This document shows positions 42,946 through 50,104 of a stretch of 63,591 nt of DNA, in pieces. Source of the DNA: a virus; IMG/VR virus record IMGVR_UViG_3300044835_000051, positions 1-63,591 of that record. One strand, written 5' to 3'. The first letter of the stretch is position 1. Every line of letters begins with the position of its first letter. The notes under the pieces are model-generated. The model saw only the letters and a list, made by a program, of their open reading frames with translations. It was not told the origin of the DNA and ran no database searches. The position numbers and the translations under genes are program-made.

Positions 42946-43482
42946 ATGACAGCCTACGGCGAGCTTGGACCGTTCGAGGGTCTCGTGTACACGACGGCTC
43001 GCATGTTCGCAGCGGGCGCGAACATGGAATGCGAGGACATGAGACAGGAGCTTCGCGTCGCGGTGTGGCAGGCGATCGGGAAGCACGACCCCTCGAAGAT
43101 GCCACTCAACCGCTTCGTCTTCGCTCTCGTCAGCAACCGGGCGTCGACCCTGCGGCGTGGCGCCATGCGCAGAACCAATCGCGAGGGCCGGCCATGCGAC
43201 GGAGACGTGGTCGGTCGCGCGGATGCCCGCACCTACGTCACTCGTGACGAGGTGTACGGCAAGATCGACGGAGGCTTGCTCACCCTGCCGGCAACGGTCA
43301 CCCAGCGGGAGGCCGACGTGCTCGTGATGCTGATGATGGAAATGGGCAAGATGGAGATCGCCCGGCGCCTGGAGGTCGGGCGACGCGAGGTGGACACCTT
43401 GACCGAGGCCCTCCGGATAAAGTTTGCCGACTGGCGCCCACTACAGGGCGACGCCAGTCGGATCGTAGCTCTAGCCGCCTGA
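42946..43482 (+). CDS. Sigma-70-family-like factor (ECF type), 178 aa
   Basis: It probably redirects host RNA polymerase. Region 2-like part: FEGLVYTTARMFAAGANMEC, EDMRQELRVAVWQAIGKHDP, FVFALVSNRASTLRRG (residues about 8-75). Region 4-like HTH: VTQREADVLVMLMMEMGKME, IARRLEVGRREVDTLTEAL (about 120-165). ATG 42946 is chosen because the region upstream is intergenic with a promoter and palindrome. It is the last rightward gene and overlaps the end of a leftward gene by 12 bp. Confidence 0.65.
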   Translation: MTAYGELGPFEGLVYTTARMFAAGANMECEDMRQELRVAVWQAIGKHDPSKMPLNRFVFALVSNRASTLRRGAMRRTNREGRPCDGDVVGRADARTYVTRDEVYGKIDGGLLTLPATVTQREADVLVMLMMEMGKMEIARRLEVGRREVDTLTEALRIKFADWRPLQGDASRIVALAA

Positions 43483-43851
43483 CGACAAGAACTTCCGCAG
43501 CGGATAGTCGTTGTCGTAGCCGGTGGTGTTCCACTTCTCGATACCGGCCTCGATCTCCGGGGTGACCGACTGCGCCTTGAGCCGGACCGCCTGCGCGACC
43601 ATCCATGCAGGCACGTCGAGAACGTCGACACGTCGCCTGCGGCCGAAGTTGATTGGGGCCAGCTCGCCGCGACTGTCCTCGGCGAGATCGGCTTCGGTGG
43701 TGAACCCCGGAGTCTTCTCGTTGCCGAAGGGACAGAAGACGCCGGAGTAGTTCTCCCAGTGCATGTCGACCGCGTCGGCGGCGGAGATGGCGAGCGCGTA
43801 GGCGGTGTCGGTGACCCGGAAGGTGCGTGTGTAGCTGTACCACCTCATCAT
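43471..43851 (-). CDS. Hypothetical protein, 126 aa
   Basis: The first of two ATGs at 43851 overlaps the upstream gene's stop. The sequence opens with MMRWYSYTRTFRVTDTAYAL and has a mid-region HWENYSGVFCPFGNEKTPGF and a C-terminal helix. It is the last gene of the leftward arm and converges with the sigma gene. No family is recognised. Confidence 0.6.
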   Translation of the reverse strand: MMRWYSYTRTFRVTDTAYALAISAADAVDMHWENYSGVFCPFGNEKTPGFTTEADLAEDSRGELAPINFGRRRRVDVLDVPAWMVAQAVRLKAQSVTPEIEAGIEKWNTTGYDNDYPLRKFLSSGG

Positions 43852-44093
43852 GCGAGCGGGGGAAGGTTGCGCCGTTCGTTGCCGACGACGATGTCCTCCG
43901 GGTCGTGCTCCCCGATGATGTCGACGCACACCTTCTTCAGCGTGATCGTGGCGATGCTGAGCCCTGCTGGGGTGTCGGGGCCGGGCGTGGCGCATGACCA
44001 CACGACCGAGACGATGCCCTCGATTCGGTGGCCGGTGTCGGTGTAGACGTGCGTCGTCGCCGAGTTCCCGTCACTGACGATACGCAGTCTCAT
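43848..44093 (-). CDS. Small beta-rich hypothetical protein, 81 aa
   Basis: MRLRIVSDGNSATTHVYTDT and GIVSVVWSCATPG suggest a compact beta sandwich. The ATG overlaps the preceding stop and its stop overlaps the next ATG. No function is recognised. Confidence 0.6.
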   Translation of the reverse strand: MRLRIVSDGNSATTHVYTDTGHRIEGIVSVVWSCATPGPDTPAGLSIATITLKKVCVDIIGEHDPEDIVVGNERRNLPPLA

Positions 44094-44608
44094 GTGCCCG
44101 GCCGATAATCGGGGCCGGTCGAGATGCCGGGCTGCCAGTCGCGCTGGCGGGCCTTGCCTGGGTCGATGCCGCGCTCACGCAGCTCGGCCTCCAGCTCGGC
44201 CTGGGTGCCAACGGCTCGCCGGAAGTAGCCGATGCCGGCTTTCTCGCCGGCCGGCAGGACCCACAGGTGTATCTGGTTGGCGCCGTCCAGGAGCCGGCTT
44301 TCGGCGGGGAACAGCTCGACCGCCTCGCGCTCCCAGCCGACGACCTCGTTCTTGATCGCCTGGAGGTGACGCCAGTCGCGTTCGGGTCCGCGGGTGTGGA
44401 GCTTGATCGACAGGTGTAGCGTTCCGCCGCGATGCTCGCCGAGATACCGGACCTGGCACTCATAGAGGTCGTTGAACCACACTTCGGCCATCGGTAGCTC
44501 GCCGAGCGCCACCAGCGCTGCCTGTGCGTCGGGGTTGATCGTCCCCTCGCGCATCGGCGTCCACGGCTTCTGGTCGCCGGAAGGCAACCCACGTTTGACC
44601 TCGCTCAT
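44090..44608 (-). CDS. Hypothetical protein, 172 aa
   Basis: It begins MSEVKRGLPSGDQKPW, then PMAEVWFNDLYECQVRYLGE, LHLSIKLHTRGPERDWRHLQ, AIKNEVVGWEREAVELFPAE, and LWVLPAGEKAGIGYFRRA. This pattern (hydrolase-free, alpha/beta) is common in actinophage hypothetical proteins. Its first 149 bases overlap the end of the next upstream gene in a different frame. Confidence 0.65.
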   Translation of the reverse strand: MSEVKRGLPSGDQKPWTPMREGTINPDAQAALVALGELPMAEVWFNDLYECQVRYLGEHRGGTLHLSIKLHTRGPERDWRHLQAIKNEVVGWEREAVELFPAESRLLDGANQIHLWVLPAGEKAGIGYFRRAVGTQAELEAELRERGIDPGKARQRDWQPGISTGPDYRPGT

Positions 44609-44999
44609 TGCTCTCGATGACACAGAGTATCTCCCGTTCGTTGGTAAGTTGTTCGAGTACGGATGCGACCCACCTTCTCTCTCTCCGTTCGCGCTTGGTG
44701 ATCGACTTCTTCGAGTGGACCTTGGCGTAGCGCCGCCAGATTTCCGTCGCCGTCCTGGGTGTCGAGTCGACGCAGGCGAGTATCTTGCGGACGCGAGCCC
44801 GGCGCGGCGGTGTCATGGCGCTGCTGTCGCGGTCGTCCAGCGCGCCCTCGATCGCCTCGATGATGGTCGGGGCAGAGCCCTCCCCGAAATCGTCCCGACC
44901 GGAGTAGAGATGACAGCGATACCCACTGCCCTCATGGTTGACCTCCAGCGAGGTGATGTCCGCGCCCTCCAGCCGTTCGATGAGATCGTCGGCGATCAT
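44460..44999 (-). CDS. Winged-helix-like hypothetical protein, 179 aa
   Basis: The N-terminal part has DITSLEVNHEGSGYRCHLYS, then a possible winged helix: TATEIWRRYAKVHSKKSITK, RWVASVLEQLTNEREILCVI, GQTWVAFRR. The last 50 codons look like a shadow of the overlapping gene. The natural protein may end functionally near the WVAFRR segment, but no stop is present there. ATG 44999 overlaps the integrase stop. Confidence 0.55.
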   Translation of the reverse strand: MIADDLIERLEGADITSLEVNHEGSGYRCHLYSGRDDFGEGSAPTIIEAIEGALDDRDSSAMTPPRRARVRKILACVDSTPRTATEIWRRYAKVHSKKSITKRERRERRWVASVLEQLTNEREILCVIESNERGQTWVAFRRPEAVDADARGDDQPRRTGSAGGARRATDGRSVVQRPL

Positions 45000-46057
45000 G
45001 CGAGCTTCAGCCGCGCGGCAAAGGCGGCCTCGGCCGCCTCGAACGCTTCGTCAATGTCCCCTTTCAGCAACTCGGCATACATGAGTGTGGTTTCGAGTGA
45101 ACTATGACCCATGTAAACCCGGAGCTTCTCCAGTGGGACCCCGGCGCGGAGCCATTCGGTCGCGGCGGTGTGACGTAGGCGGTGGAGGCACCAGCCCGGC
45201 CCGAAGGGCTTGAGGAAGTCCCGCATCTGCCTGAAGCTCATCGGTTCGAGCTGGCGGTGGGTGTCGCCCTGCCTTGTCATCATCACCCACGGCGAGTCGT
45301 GGTCGGGCCGCAGGACGGTGCGGAAGTCCAACCACTCCTGTACGCATGTTCGGGCGTGCTGGGTGTAGGGGACGGCCCTGACCTTCTCGCGTCCGGGCTG
45401 CTGCTTCGCTGACTTCACGACTATCTGGTCGTTGTCGTAGTGCAGCGCGGGGATGCTCATGTTGAGTATCTCGATGCGCCTGAGCCCTTGCTCCAGCGCC
45501 AACGCGATGATCGCTTCGTACTGGAGTCTCCTGCCGTGACGCCACAACTGGCGCCGCAGGCCCGTGTTGGTGCCCTGCCCCTGGAGGTGGAACTTGAGCA
45601 GATGCGAGCCCTTGCCGACCGAGGGCATCGGCGGGTACTTGGCGGAGACGATCGCGTGCAGCTCATGGATTTGCGCTGCCGTATACGGTCGAGGCTTGCT
45701 TCGCCCCCCCGACCCACGAGGACTACGGACCAACTTGAGTCGGTCCGAACGGGCGTCGTCGATAAGGCCCGCCTCGTTAGCCCAAAAGACGAAGCCGCGA
45801 ACCATGTTCATCTCCTTGAGCGCGGTTGTCGGCTTGAGCCCGCGCTTGAGGAGAGAGCCGACATAGACGGCCATGTCCTCCGCGGTGATCTCGTCGAGTG
45901 GCCTGCGCATCTGCGCGGTGAGTTGGCGCAGGGTGGAGTTCTGCTGTAGCCGGCGCCCTTCGGTGATGCTGTTCGTGTCGTAGTACTCCCGCTCGAACCT
46001 GGCCAGTATCGCCTCGGTCCGTTCGTCCTGCGTTACGCTCATCGCTACTCGGCCCAT
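44996..46057 (-). CDS. int: Tyrosine recombinase / integrase
   Basis: It catalyses site-specific integration or dimer resolution. The SAM-like core-binding domain covers residues about 15-110. In the catalytic domain, GLRRIEIL gives Arg I, IVVKSAKQQ the Lys, LHRLRHTAATEWL the H-x-x-R box, GHSSLETTLMYAEL the GHxS and the nucleophile Tyr near residue 327. The 353-residue length is complete. ATG 46057 has GGAG six bases upstream; an alternative Met is five codons later. No attP core could be identified beside it. It shares the minus-strand block with HTH and MoxR genes. Confidence 0.9.
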   Translation of the reverse strand: MGRVAMSVTQDERTEAILARFEREYYDTNSITEGRRLQQNSTLRQLTAQMRRPLDEITAEDMAVYVGSLLKRGLKPTTALKEMNMVRGFVFWANEAGLIDDARSDRLKLVRSPRGSGGRSKPRPYTAAQIHELHAIVSAKYPPMPSVGKGSHLLKFHLQGQGTNTGLRRQLWRHGRRLQYEAIIALALEQGLRRIEILNMSIPALHYDNDQIVVKSAKQQPGREKVRAVPYTQHARTCVQEWLDFRTVLRPDHDSPWVMMTRQGDTHRQLEPMSFRQMRDFLKPFGPGWCLHRLRHTAATEWLRAGVPLEKLRVYMGHSSLETTLMYAELLKGDIDEAFEAAEAAFAARLKLA

Positions 46058-46076
46058 GTTGGTCTCCGATCGGTGG

Positions 46077-46397
46077 TTAGTTGTTGTCGAGCAAGCTGAC
46101 GACGTCGTCGTAAGCCATGTCGGCCGCCGCCGCGAGCCCCTCGTTCTGGGAGCGCAGCTTCGCGTTCTCGACGGTGAGCTTCGTCGCCTCGGCGGTGACG
46201 ATCTCCACGACGGACTTCAGGCGGGCGATCTCGTCACGGTAGGACTTGCACTGCGCGGACTGGTCGACCTCCTCGGCGGTGGATGCGAGATGTTCCACGG
46301 CCGTCGCCGTGTACATCATGGCCTGCTCGGGGGTCACGTCGAAGCGCTCGTGAATCGCGACGGCGGCACGTCGTAGCCTGGTCTGTTCGGTGGTCAT
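46077..46397 (-). CDS. Coiled-coil hypothetical protein, 106 aa
   Basis: N-terminal helix MTTEQTRLRRAAVAIHERFD, then a long coiled coil with DEIARLKSVVEIVTAEATKL and ENAKLRSQNEGLAAAA. It ends 19 bases before the integrase start. No function is recognised. Confidence 0.6.
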   Translation of the reverse strand: MTTEQTRLRRAAVAIHERFDVTPEQAMMYTATAVEHLASTAEEVDQSAQCKSYRDEIARLKSVVEIVTAEATKLTVENAKLRSQNEGLAAAADMAYDDVVSLLDNN

Positions 46398-46729
46398 TGG
46401 AGTGCAACCCTCGCCCTGAGGAAGGACGGATTCGACCAGCCGTTCTCGCGGATGACGACAAGGTGTCCGGCCTTGATGCCGTGTGGGCCGCGGACGTGGC
46501 TGCCGTACTCGTCGAGGAACTCAACCTGCCACGCCTCGCCGCTCTCGGTCTGCGCGATCTCGACAATCGAGTCCGGGTGCAGGCTCGTCAGGCGCGCGAG
46601 CTTGCGCACCGCCGCGGGCGTCATCTGGATCGTCTCCAGCACCGCGTCAGTGATGATGGGGATCTTCTCGCGGCCGGGTGACGTGTCGCCACCCGGCCTC
46701 GTGTCTTCGTTACTCGCCGACGAAGGCAT
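46394..46729 (-). CDS. Hypothetical protein, 111 aa
   Basis: It opens with a Ser/Gly/Asp-rich region, then ITDAVLETIQMTPAAVRKLA and a small beta domain (GEAWQVEFLDEYG, GIKAGHLVVIRENGW). Start and stop overlap neighbours. It overlaps the end of the HTH gene by 20 bases. It could be a small partner of that regulator. Confidence 0.55.
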   Translation of the reverse strand: MPSSASNEDTRPGGDTSPGREKIPIITDAVLETIQMTPAAVRKLARLTSLHPDSIVEIAQTESGEAWQVEFLDEYGSHVRGPHGIKAGHLVVIRENGWSNPSFLRARVALQ

Positions 46730-47480
46730 CTTCGCCCTCTTGCGAGAACTCCGCCCCGGCGTCCTGGTCGGCTACGGCCTGACTGCCGTTCGGCGGCACC
46801 GCGCGATGCGCGACCTCGGGTGCCGGAGTCGGGTCGGACTTGGGCGGCACGGTCGCGACTGGGGCCGGCGTGGGCTCCGGCTTGGCGTCCGGACGTGCGT
46901 TCGGCTCCGGCGCCGGGGGCGGCACGGGGGGCTGCCCGTTGGTGGACGCAGCGGGGCGCTGACGCTTCGGCGCGGGCTTGACGATCTTGCCCTGAAGCGC
47001 CTGCTCGGCGATGTCCAGCCGGCGCAGCTCCTCCTTGTTCTTGGTCACGAGCGTCTCGTGGCGCTCCTTGGACGTCAGGTAGCCCTTCTCGTCTTCGGCC
47101 ACCACGGCCGCCGAGTGCTTCACCGCCGCCTCGATCTCGTCCTTGCGGTTGCGGATCACCTGAAGCGGCGTGTGTGGCTTCAGGAGCGTGCCCGAGGCGA
47201 GGACCGCCGTCCCCCGCTCGCCGAGCGCGGGCGCCCTGGCGGTCGTCCGCTTAGCCCGTGAAGGCCGCTTACGGGCCGCTGCCCGGCGGGTGCCAGGCTT
47301 GCGCGGCGACGTCCGCGCCTTCGACGCCTTCGGAGCCTTCTTCATGCGGCGTAGGTGCTGATAGATCGCGTTCGAGGACACGCCGAGCTTGTCGGCGACC
47401 TCGGTCGGCGTGAAGTCCTTGTCGAGCAGCGCCTTGATTTCCTTCTGGCGCGGCGTGAGGTCTGTCGTTGCCGTGGCCAT
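46710..47480 (-). CDS. GerE/LuxR-type HTH protein with long Pro/Ala-rich tail, 256 aa
   Basis: A DNA-binding regulator candidate. MATATTDLTPRQKEIKALLD followed by FTPTEVADKLGVSSNAIYQH LRR is a canonical LuxR/GerE-type helix-turn-helix at residues about 7-45. A very basic hinge (RKPGTRRAAARKRPSRAKRT) and a helical middle (residues 95-170) follow, and the last 80 residues are Pro/Ala-rich and acidic. ATG 47480 with GGAGG is preferred over an in-frame GTG near 47525 that lies inside the palindrome at 47510. That palindrome sits just upstream and suggests autoregulation. Confidence 0.7.
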   Translation of the reverse strand: MATATTDLTPRQKEIKALLDKDFTPTEVADKLGVSSNAIYQHLRRMKKAPKASKARTSPRKPGTRRAAARKRPSRAKRTTARAPALGERGTAVLASGTLLKPHTPLQVIRNRKDEIEAAVKHSAAVVAEDEKGYLTSKERHETLVTKNKEELRRLDIAEQALQGKIVKPAPKRQRPAASTNGQPPVPPPAPEPNARPDAKPEPTPAPVATVPPKSDPTPAPEVAHRAVPPNGSQAVADQDAGAEFSQEGEDAFVGE

Positions 47481-47509
47481 GCGTTCCTCCAGTGTAGGTA
47501 AGTGTTTGG

Positions 47510-47526
47510 CGTGGCAGGTTACCACA
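47510..47526. promoter_or_regulatory. Palindromic operator candidate, copy 2
   Basis: Plus-strand CGTGGCA-GGT-TACCACA lies 29 bases upstream of the HTH gene's ATG, in the gap 47481-47532. It is related to the copies at 32235, 53736 and 58208. Confidence 0.55.
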
Positions 47527-47532
47527 CGAGCG

Positions 47533-47724
47533 TCACTGCAGTGAAGCCCTCTCCGTCCACGGCCGACTAACCTCGGCGACGAGGGCTTCGGCCGCCTCGG
47601 TGGTCATCGCGTACTGGTCAGCGATCGTCTGAACGACCTCCTTCCTCGGGTACTCCAGCAGCAGCAGCAGCCTGGTCATCGCTGACGGCGTCCGTAGCTT
47701 CTCGGGCAGCTTGTGCGGCGGCAT
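47533..47724 (-). CDS. Small hypothetical protein, 63 aa
   Basis: ATG 47724 is preceded by AGGAGG. MPPHKLPEKLRTPSAMTRLL, then helices LEYPRKEVVQTIADQYAMTT and EAAEALVAEVSRPW. The first 107 bases overlap the gene at 47618 in another frame. Confidence 0.5.
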   Translation of the reverse strand: MPPHKLPEKLRTPSAMTRLLLLLEYPRKEVVQTIADQYAMTTEAAEALVAEVSRPWTERASLQ

Positions 47725-48043
47725 CTATGGCCTCCTGTAGTCGTGCCTCATGGTCACGTTCGGCTCGCTCAAACGGGCGAGCCCTCTCCTGAAGCGCGAC
47801 GTTGTACGGCGCGAGGACTTCGCGCAGCACGTGGCGCCCATTGATCGCGCCGGGAAGCATCCACGACCCGAATCGGCGATGGACGTAGAACGCCTCCTCG
47901 CCGATCAGGACCCTGGCGTGCAGATACCCGTCACGGTGCCGGCCGAACTTGTCGACCGTAAACTGCTTCATCGCCCACTCATCACGGAGCAGGCGCCCTA
48001 CGGTGGACGCGGCCTCCTGCGCCGCGCGGTCCAGGCGGCTCAT
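47618..48043 (-). CDS. Hypothetical protein, 141 aa
   Basis: ATG 48043 (MSRLDRAAQEAASTVGRLLR) overlaps the previous gene's stop. The central alpha/beta part is KQFTVDKFGRHRDGYLHARV, FYVHRRFGSWMLPGAINGRH; an Ala/Glu-rich helix follows. Its end overlaps the start of the 63-aa gene. Confidence 0.55.
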   Translation of the reverse strand: MSRLDRAAQEAASTVGRLLRDEWAMKQFTVDKFGRHRDGYLHARVLIGEEAFYVHRRFGSWMLPGAINGRHVLREVLAPYNVALQERARPFERAERDHEARLQEAIDAAAQAAREATDAVSDDQAAAAAGVPEEGGRSDDR

Positions 48044-48267
48044 GTCTCGGCGAGCGTGAGCGGCCCGCGGGCGGTCGACCACCCGCGGTCGCCGATTCGG
48101 GTCGTGGATGCTATGCCCGCGCTGTTGAGCGCGGTGTTGATCTCGTTGATGATCTCCTCGGCGCTCGCACCCGCCCTCCACAGCCTCTCGAACATCTCGG
48201 TCGCGTTGCCCTGGAACTCGTTGCTGGCGTCGGTGAAGGCGTCGTCGTCGTACTCGTTCGGGTTCAT
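48040..48267 (-). CDS. Small acidic hypothetical protein, 75 aa
   Basis: The ATG at 48267 has GGAGGAG upstream, so the ATG five codons earlier is less likely. MNPNEYDDDAFTDASNEFQG is acidic; then EMFERLWRAGASAEEIINEI. No function is recognised. Confidence 0.55.
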   Translation of the reverse strand: MNPNEYDDDAFTDASNEFQGNATEMFERLWRAGASAEEIINEINTALNSAGIASTTRIGDRGWSTARGPLTLAET

Positions 48268-48488
48268 GGGTATCTCCTCCATAGGGTCGGTGGGACTTCG
48301 ACGTGCTCTGCCGCGACGGCGAGACCGTGCCGGGCGGGTCCTTCGGTGCGGTACGTCAACGGGAACGCCTTGCCGGCCCGATGGCGTTGCACGAGCCGTC
48401 CGTCCGAGACGATCGCGAAGTCGTGTCCCATCGGGACATCGTCCTCAGAGAAAACCCCCTTCGCGAGCGAGTAGGCCACCTCGGTCAT
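48264..48488 (-). CDS. Small beta-rich hypothetical protein, 74 aa
   Basis: MTEVAYSLAKGVFSEDDVPM, then GHDFAIVSDGRLVQRHRAGK. ATG/stop overlaps link it to both neighbours. No function is recognised. Confidence 0.55.
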   Translation of the reverse strand: MTEVAYSLAKGVFSEDDVPMGHDFAIVSDGRLVQRHRAGKAFPLTYRTEGPARHGLAVAAEHVEVPPTLWRRYP

Positions 48489-48874
48489 TTCGCTCCCCCG
48501 GAGAAATCGTCCTTACGAGTGAACTCCCGTTGCTCCGTATAGTCGGCTCTGAGCTTTTCGATCACCTCGGCGAACGTCTCGTGGGTTTCCGGCCAGTCGT
48601 CGAGTTCGGCGGCGTTGAGCTGATCGGCGGTGAATCTGCCGTCTGCGAGCCCGAAGCGGACGGCGATGCTGTCCCACCCGTACCGGGCGAGCCAGCCGAC
48701 GCAGACGACCTCCTCGCCCTCGACCGACTGGTGACACCCGAACATCGGTGCGCCCAGCCCCGTCGCGGTGGTGGTGACGAGACCCTCCGCCATCTCCATC
48801 GAGAAGCCGGGGATGCCGCCGTGGGCGTCGACCCGCCACGGGCACGACGCGCACGGCCCGCGAATGGCGGTCAT
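48485..48874 (-). CDS. PCASCPWR-motif protein (DUF6283-like), 129 aa
   Basis: ATG 48874 overlaps the stop of the upstream gene. The N-terminal RGPCASCPWRVDAHG...PGF and GAPMFGCHQSVEGEEVVCVG match a conserved actinophage/actinobacterial small family with a Cys-based, probably metal-binding site. The function is unknown. The family name is from memory of the motif, not a search. Confidence 0.6.
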   Translation of the reverse strand: MTAIRGPCASCPWRVDAHGGIPGFSMEMAEGLVTTTATGLGAPMFGCHQSVEGEEVVCVGWLARYGWDSIAVRFGLADGRFTADQLNAAELDDWPETHETFAEVIEKLRADYTEQREFTRKDDFSGGAK

Positions 48875-49242
48875 GTCTTGACCTCCGCGAAGGCGAACAC
48901 GGGGACCGGCTTGGCAGGTCCGTGAGCCCGCTCGTGTGCCCGACTCGCCGGAGCGTCGATGTGAACAGTGCAGATGTCGATCAGCCCGAACGCCGCCCAC
49001 GTGCAGTCAGGCAGCGGCGCCCACGGGACGAGCGGGTGGACGGTGCCTTTGGACGGGTCGAGCACCCGTTCCAGCGCGAGCCGGCCGATGCACTCAGACG
49101 GCGCTCGCTGGAAGTCGGCATCGCGTCGCCGGAAGTCATTGGGTGACGCCTCGTTGCCGCACGCCGGGCACACGAACTTACAGTCGAGCTTGCCGCGGCG
49201 CTCCATCTCCCTCTGCCATTCGCCGAGCGGAATCGCGCTCAT
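48871..49242 (-). CDS. Zinc-finger hypothetical protein with CIGR motif, 123 aa
   Basis: ATG 49242 (MSAIPLGEWQREMERRGKLD). CKFVCPACGNEASPNDFR, then APSECIGRLALERV, and a C-terminal part with PLPDCTWAAFGLIDICTVHI. This arrangement is widespread in phages; the function is unknown. It overlaps both neighbours. Confidence 0.6.
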   Translation of the reverse strand: MSAIPLGEWQREMERRGKLDCKFVCPACGNEASPNDFRRRDADFQRAPSECIGRLALERVLDPSKGTVHPLVPWAPLPDCTWAAFGLIDICTVHIDAPASRAHERAHGPAKPVPVFAFAEVKT

Positions 49243-49910
49243 GTCGGCATCAGCCCTCTGGCCCGCGCCACCGACCACTCCAACGCGGCGAGGTGCCGCC
49301 CCTCGGTGGTTTCCACGAGCGTGGGCAGCCCGGTGTCGATCGCCTCTGAGACCTCTTCGCGGGTGGCGCTACGGCCCTCGCGATACCACTCGCAATGGTC
49401 GGCCTCGCCGATGTTGAACAGCAGCCCGCCGTCGGCCGGCCTGAACGCGCGGTACTTCAATGTTGTCCAGCACAACGTCACGCCGGGGTTGCGCTCGATC
49501 ATCATGCCGGTCACGTTCTCCTTCAGCGGCCCGGTCACCTCGTCGATGCGTCGCCGGGCATGCGGGCGCGACAGGAACGGGCACGCCATCGCCGACCATG
49601 TAGCGCAGTCCAGATGCGACGGCGGCTCGGCGGAGATGCGATTGACCGCGCACATCGGGCCGATCACGAACGTCTTGTAAGCGCCGAGCCGCTGACCGCA
49701 TACCCAGCATAGGCTCCGCTTGACGCAGGCGACGAGGTGACGGTCGTCCATGATGCGGAAGTCGGGCGTCCCCACACCGAACTCAGCCCCCTCCCCGTCG
49801 TCCATCCATTGCACGAAGCGAGGCACCGGGTAGCCGCGGGGTGAGAGCGGCAGGCGCTTCATGCGGTCGGGCATTGGCGGCAGCTCGGGCCGCAGCTTCA
49901 CATCGGTCAT
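49239..49910 (-). CDS. Conserved phage hypothetical protein, Cys-rich, 223 aa
   Basis: A conserved-looking centre, CWVCGQRLGAYKTFVIGPMC, AVNRISAEPPSHLDCATWSA, ACPFL, is followed by VTLCWTTLKYRAFRPADGGL and ADHCEWYREGRSAT. Regular Cys pairs suggest metal binding. Similar proteins occur in many phages and plasmids without assigned function. Confidence 0.6.
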   Translation of the reverse strand: MTDVKLRPELPPMPDRMKRLPLSPRGYPVPRFVQWMDDGEGAEFGVGTPDFRIMDDRHLVACVKRSLCWVCGQRLGAYKTFVIGPMCAVNRISAEPPSHLDCATWSAMACPFLSRPHARRRIDEVTGPLKENVTGMMIERNPGVTLCWTTLKYRAFRPADGGLLFNIGEADHCEWYREGRSATREEVSEAIDTGLPTLVETTEGRHLAALEWSVARARGLMPT

Positions 49911-50104
49911 CGCGCACGCTCGGCCCGGTGCTTGGCGCGTACGCGCCTCCCCGTTCGGCGACTCAGGGCGGCGATGGTCGCGGGTGAGTCGCCGAGCGCC
50001 TCACGGGCGGCGCGAATCTGGCGAAGCTCCGCTACGAGCTTCTCTTCGGCCCGGTTGAGGTCGGCGCGAGTCTCCTCGACGGGACTGCTGACAACTGTAC
50101 TCAT
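49907..50104 (-). CDS. Small coiled-coil protein, 65 aa
   Basis: MSTVVSSPVEETRADLNRAE, then EKLVAELRQIRAAREALGD and a basic C-terminus. It overlaps both neighbours. No function is recognised. Confidence 0.5.
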   Translation of the reverse strand: MSTVVSSPVEETRADLNRAEEKLVAELRQIRAAREALGDSPATIAALSRRTGRRVRAKHRAERAR

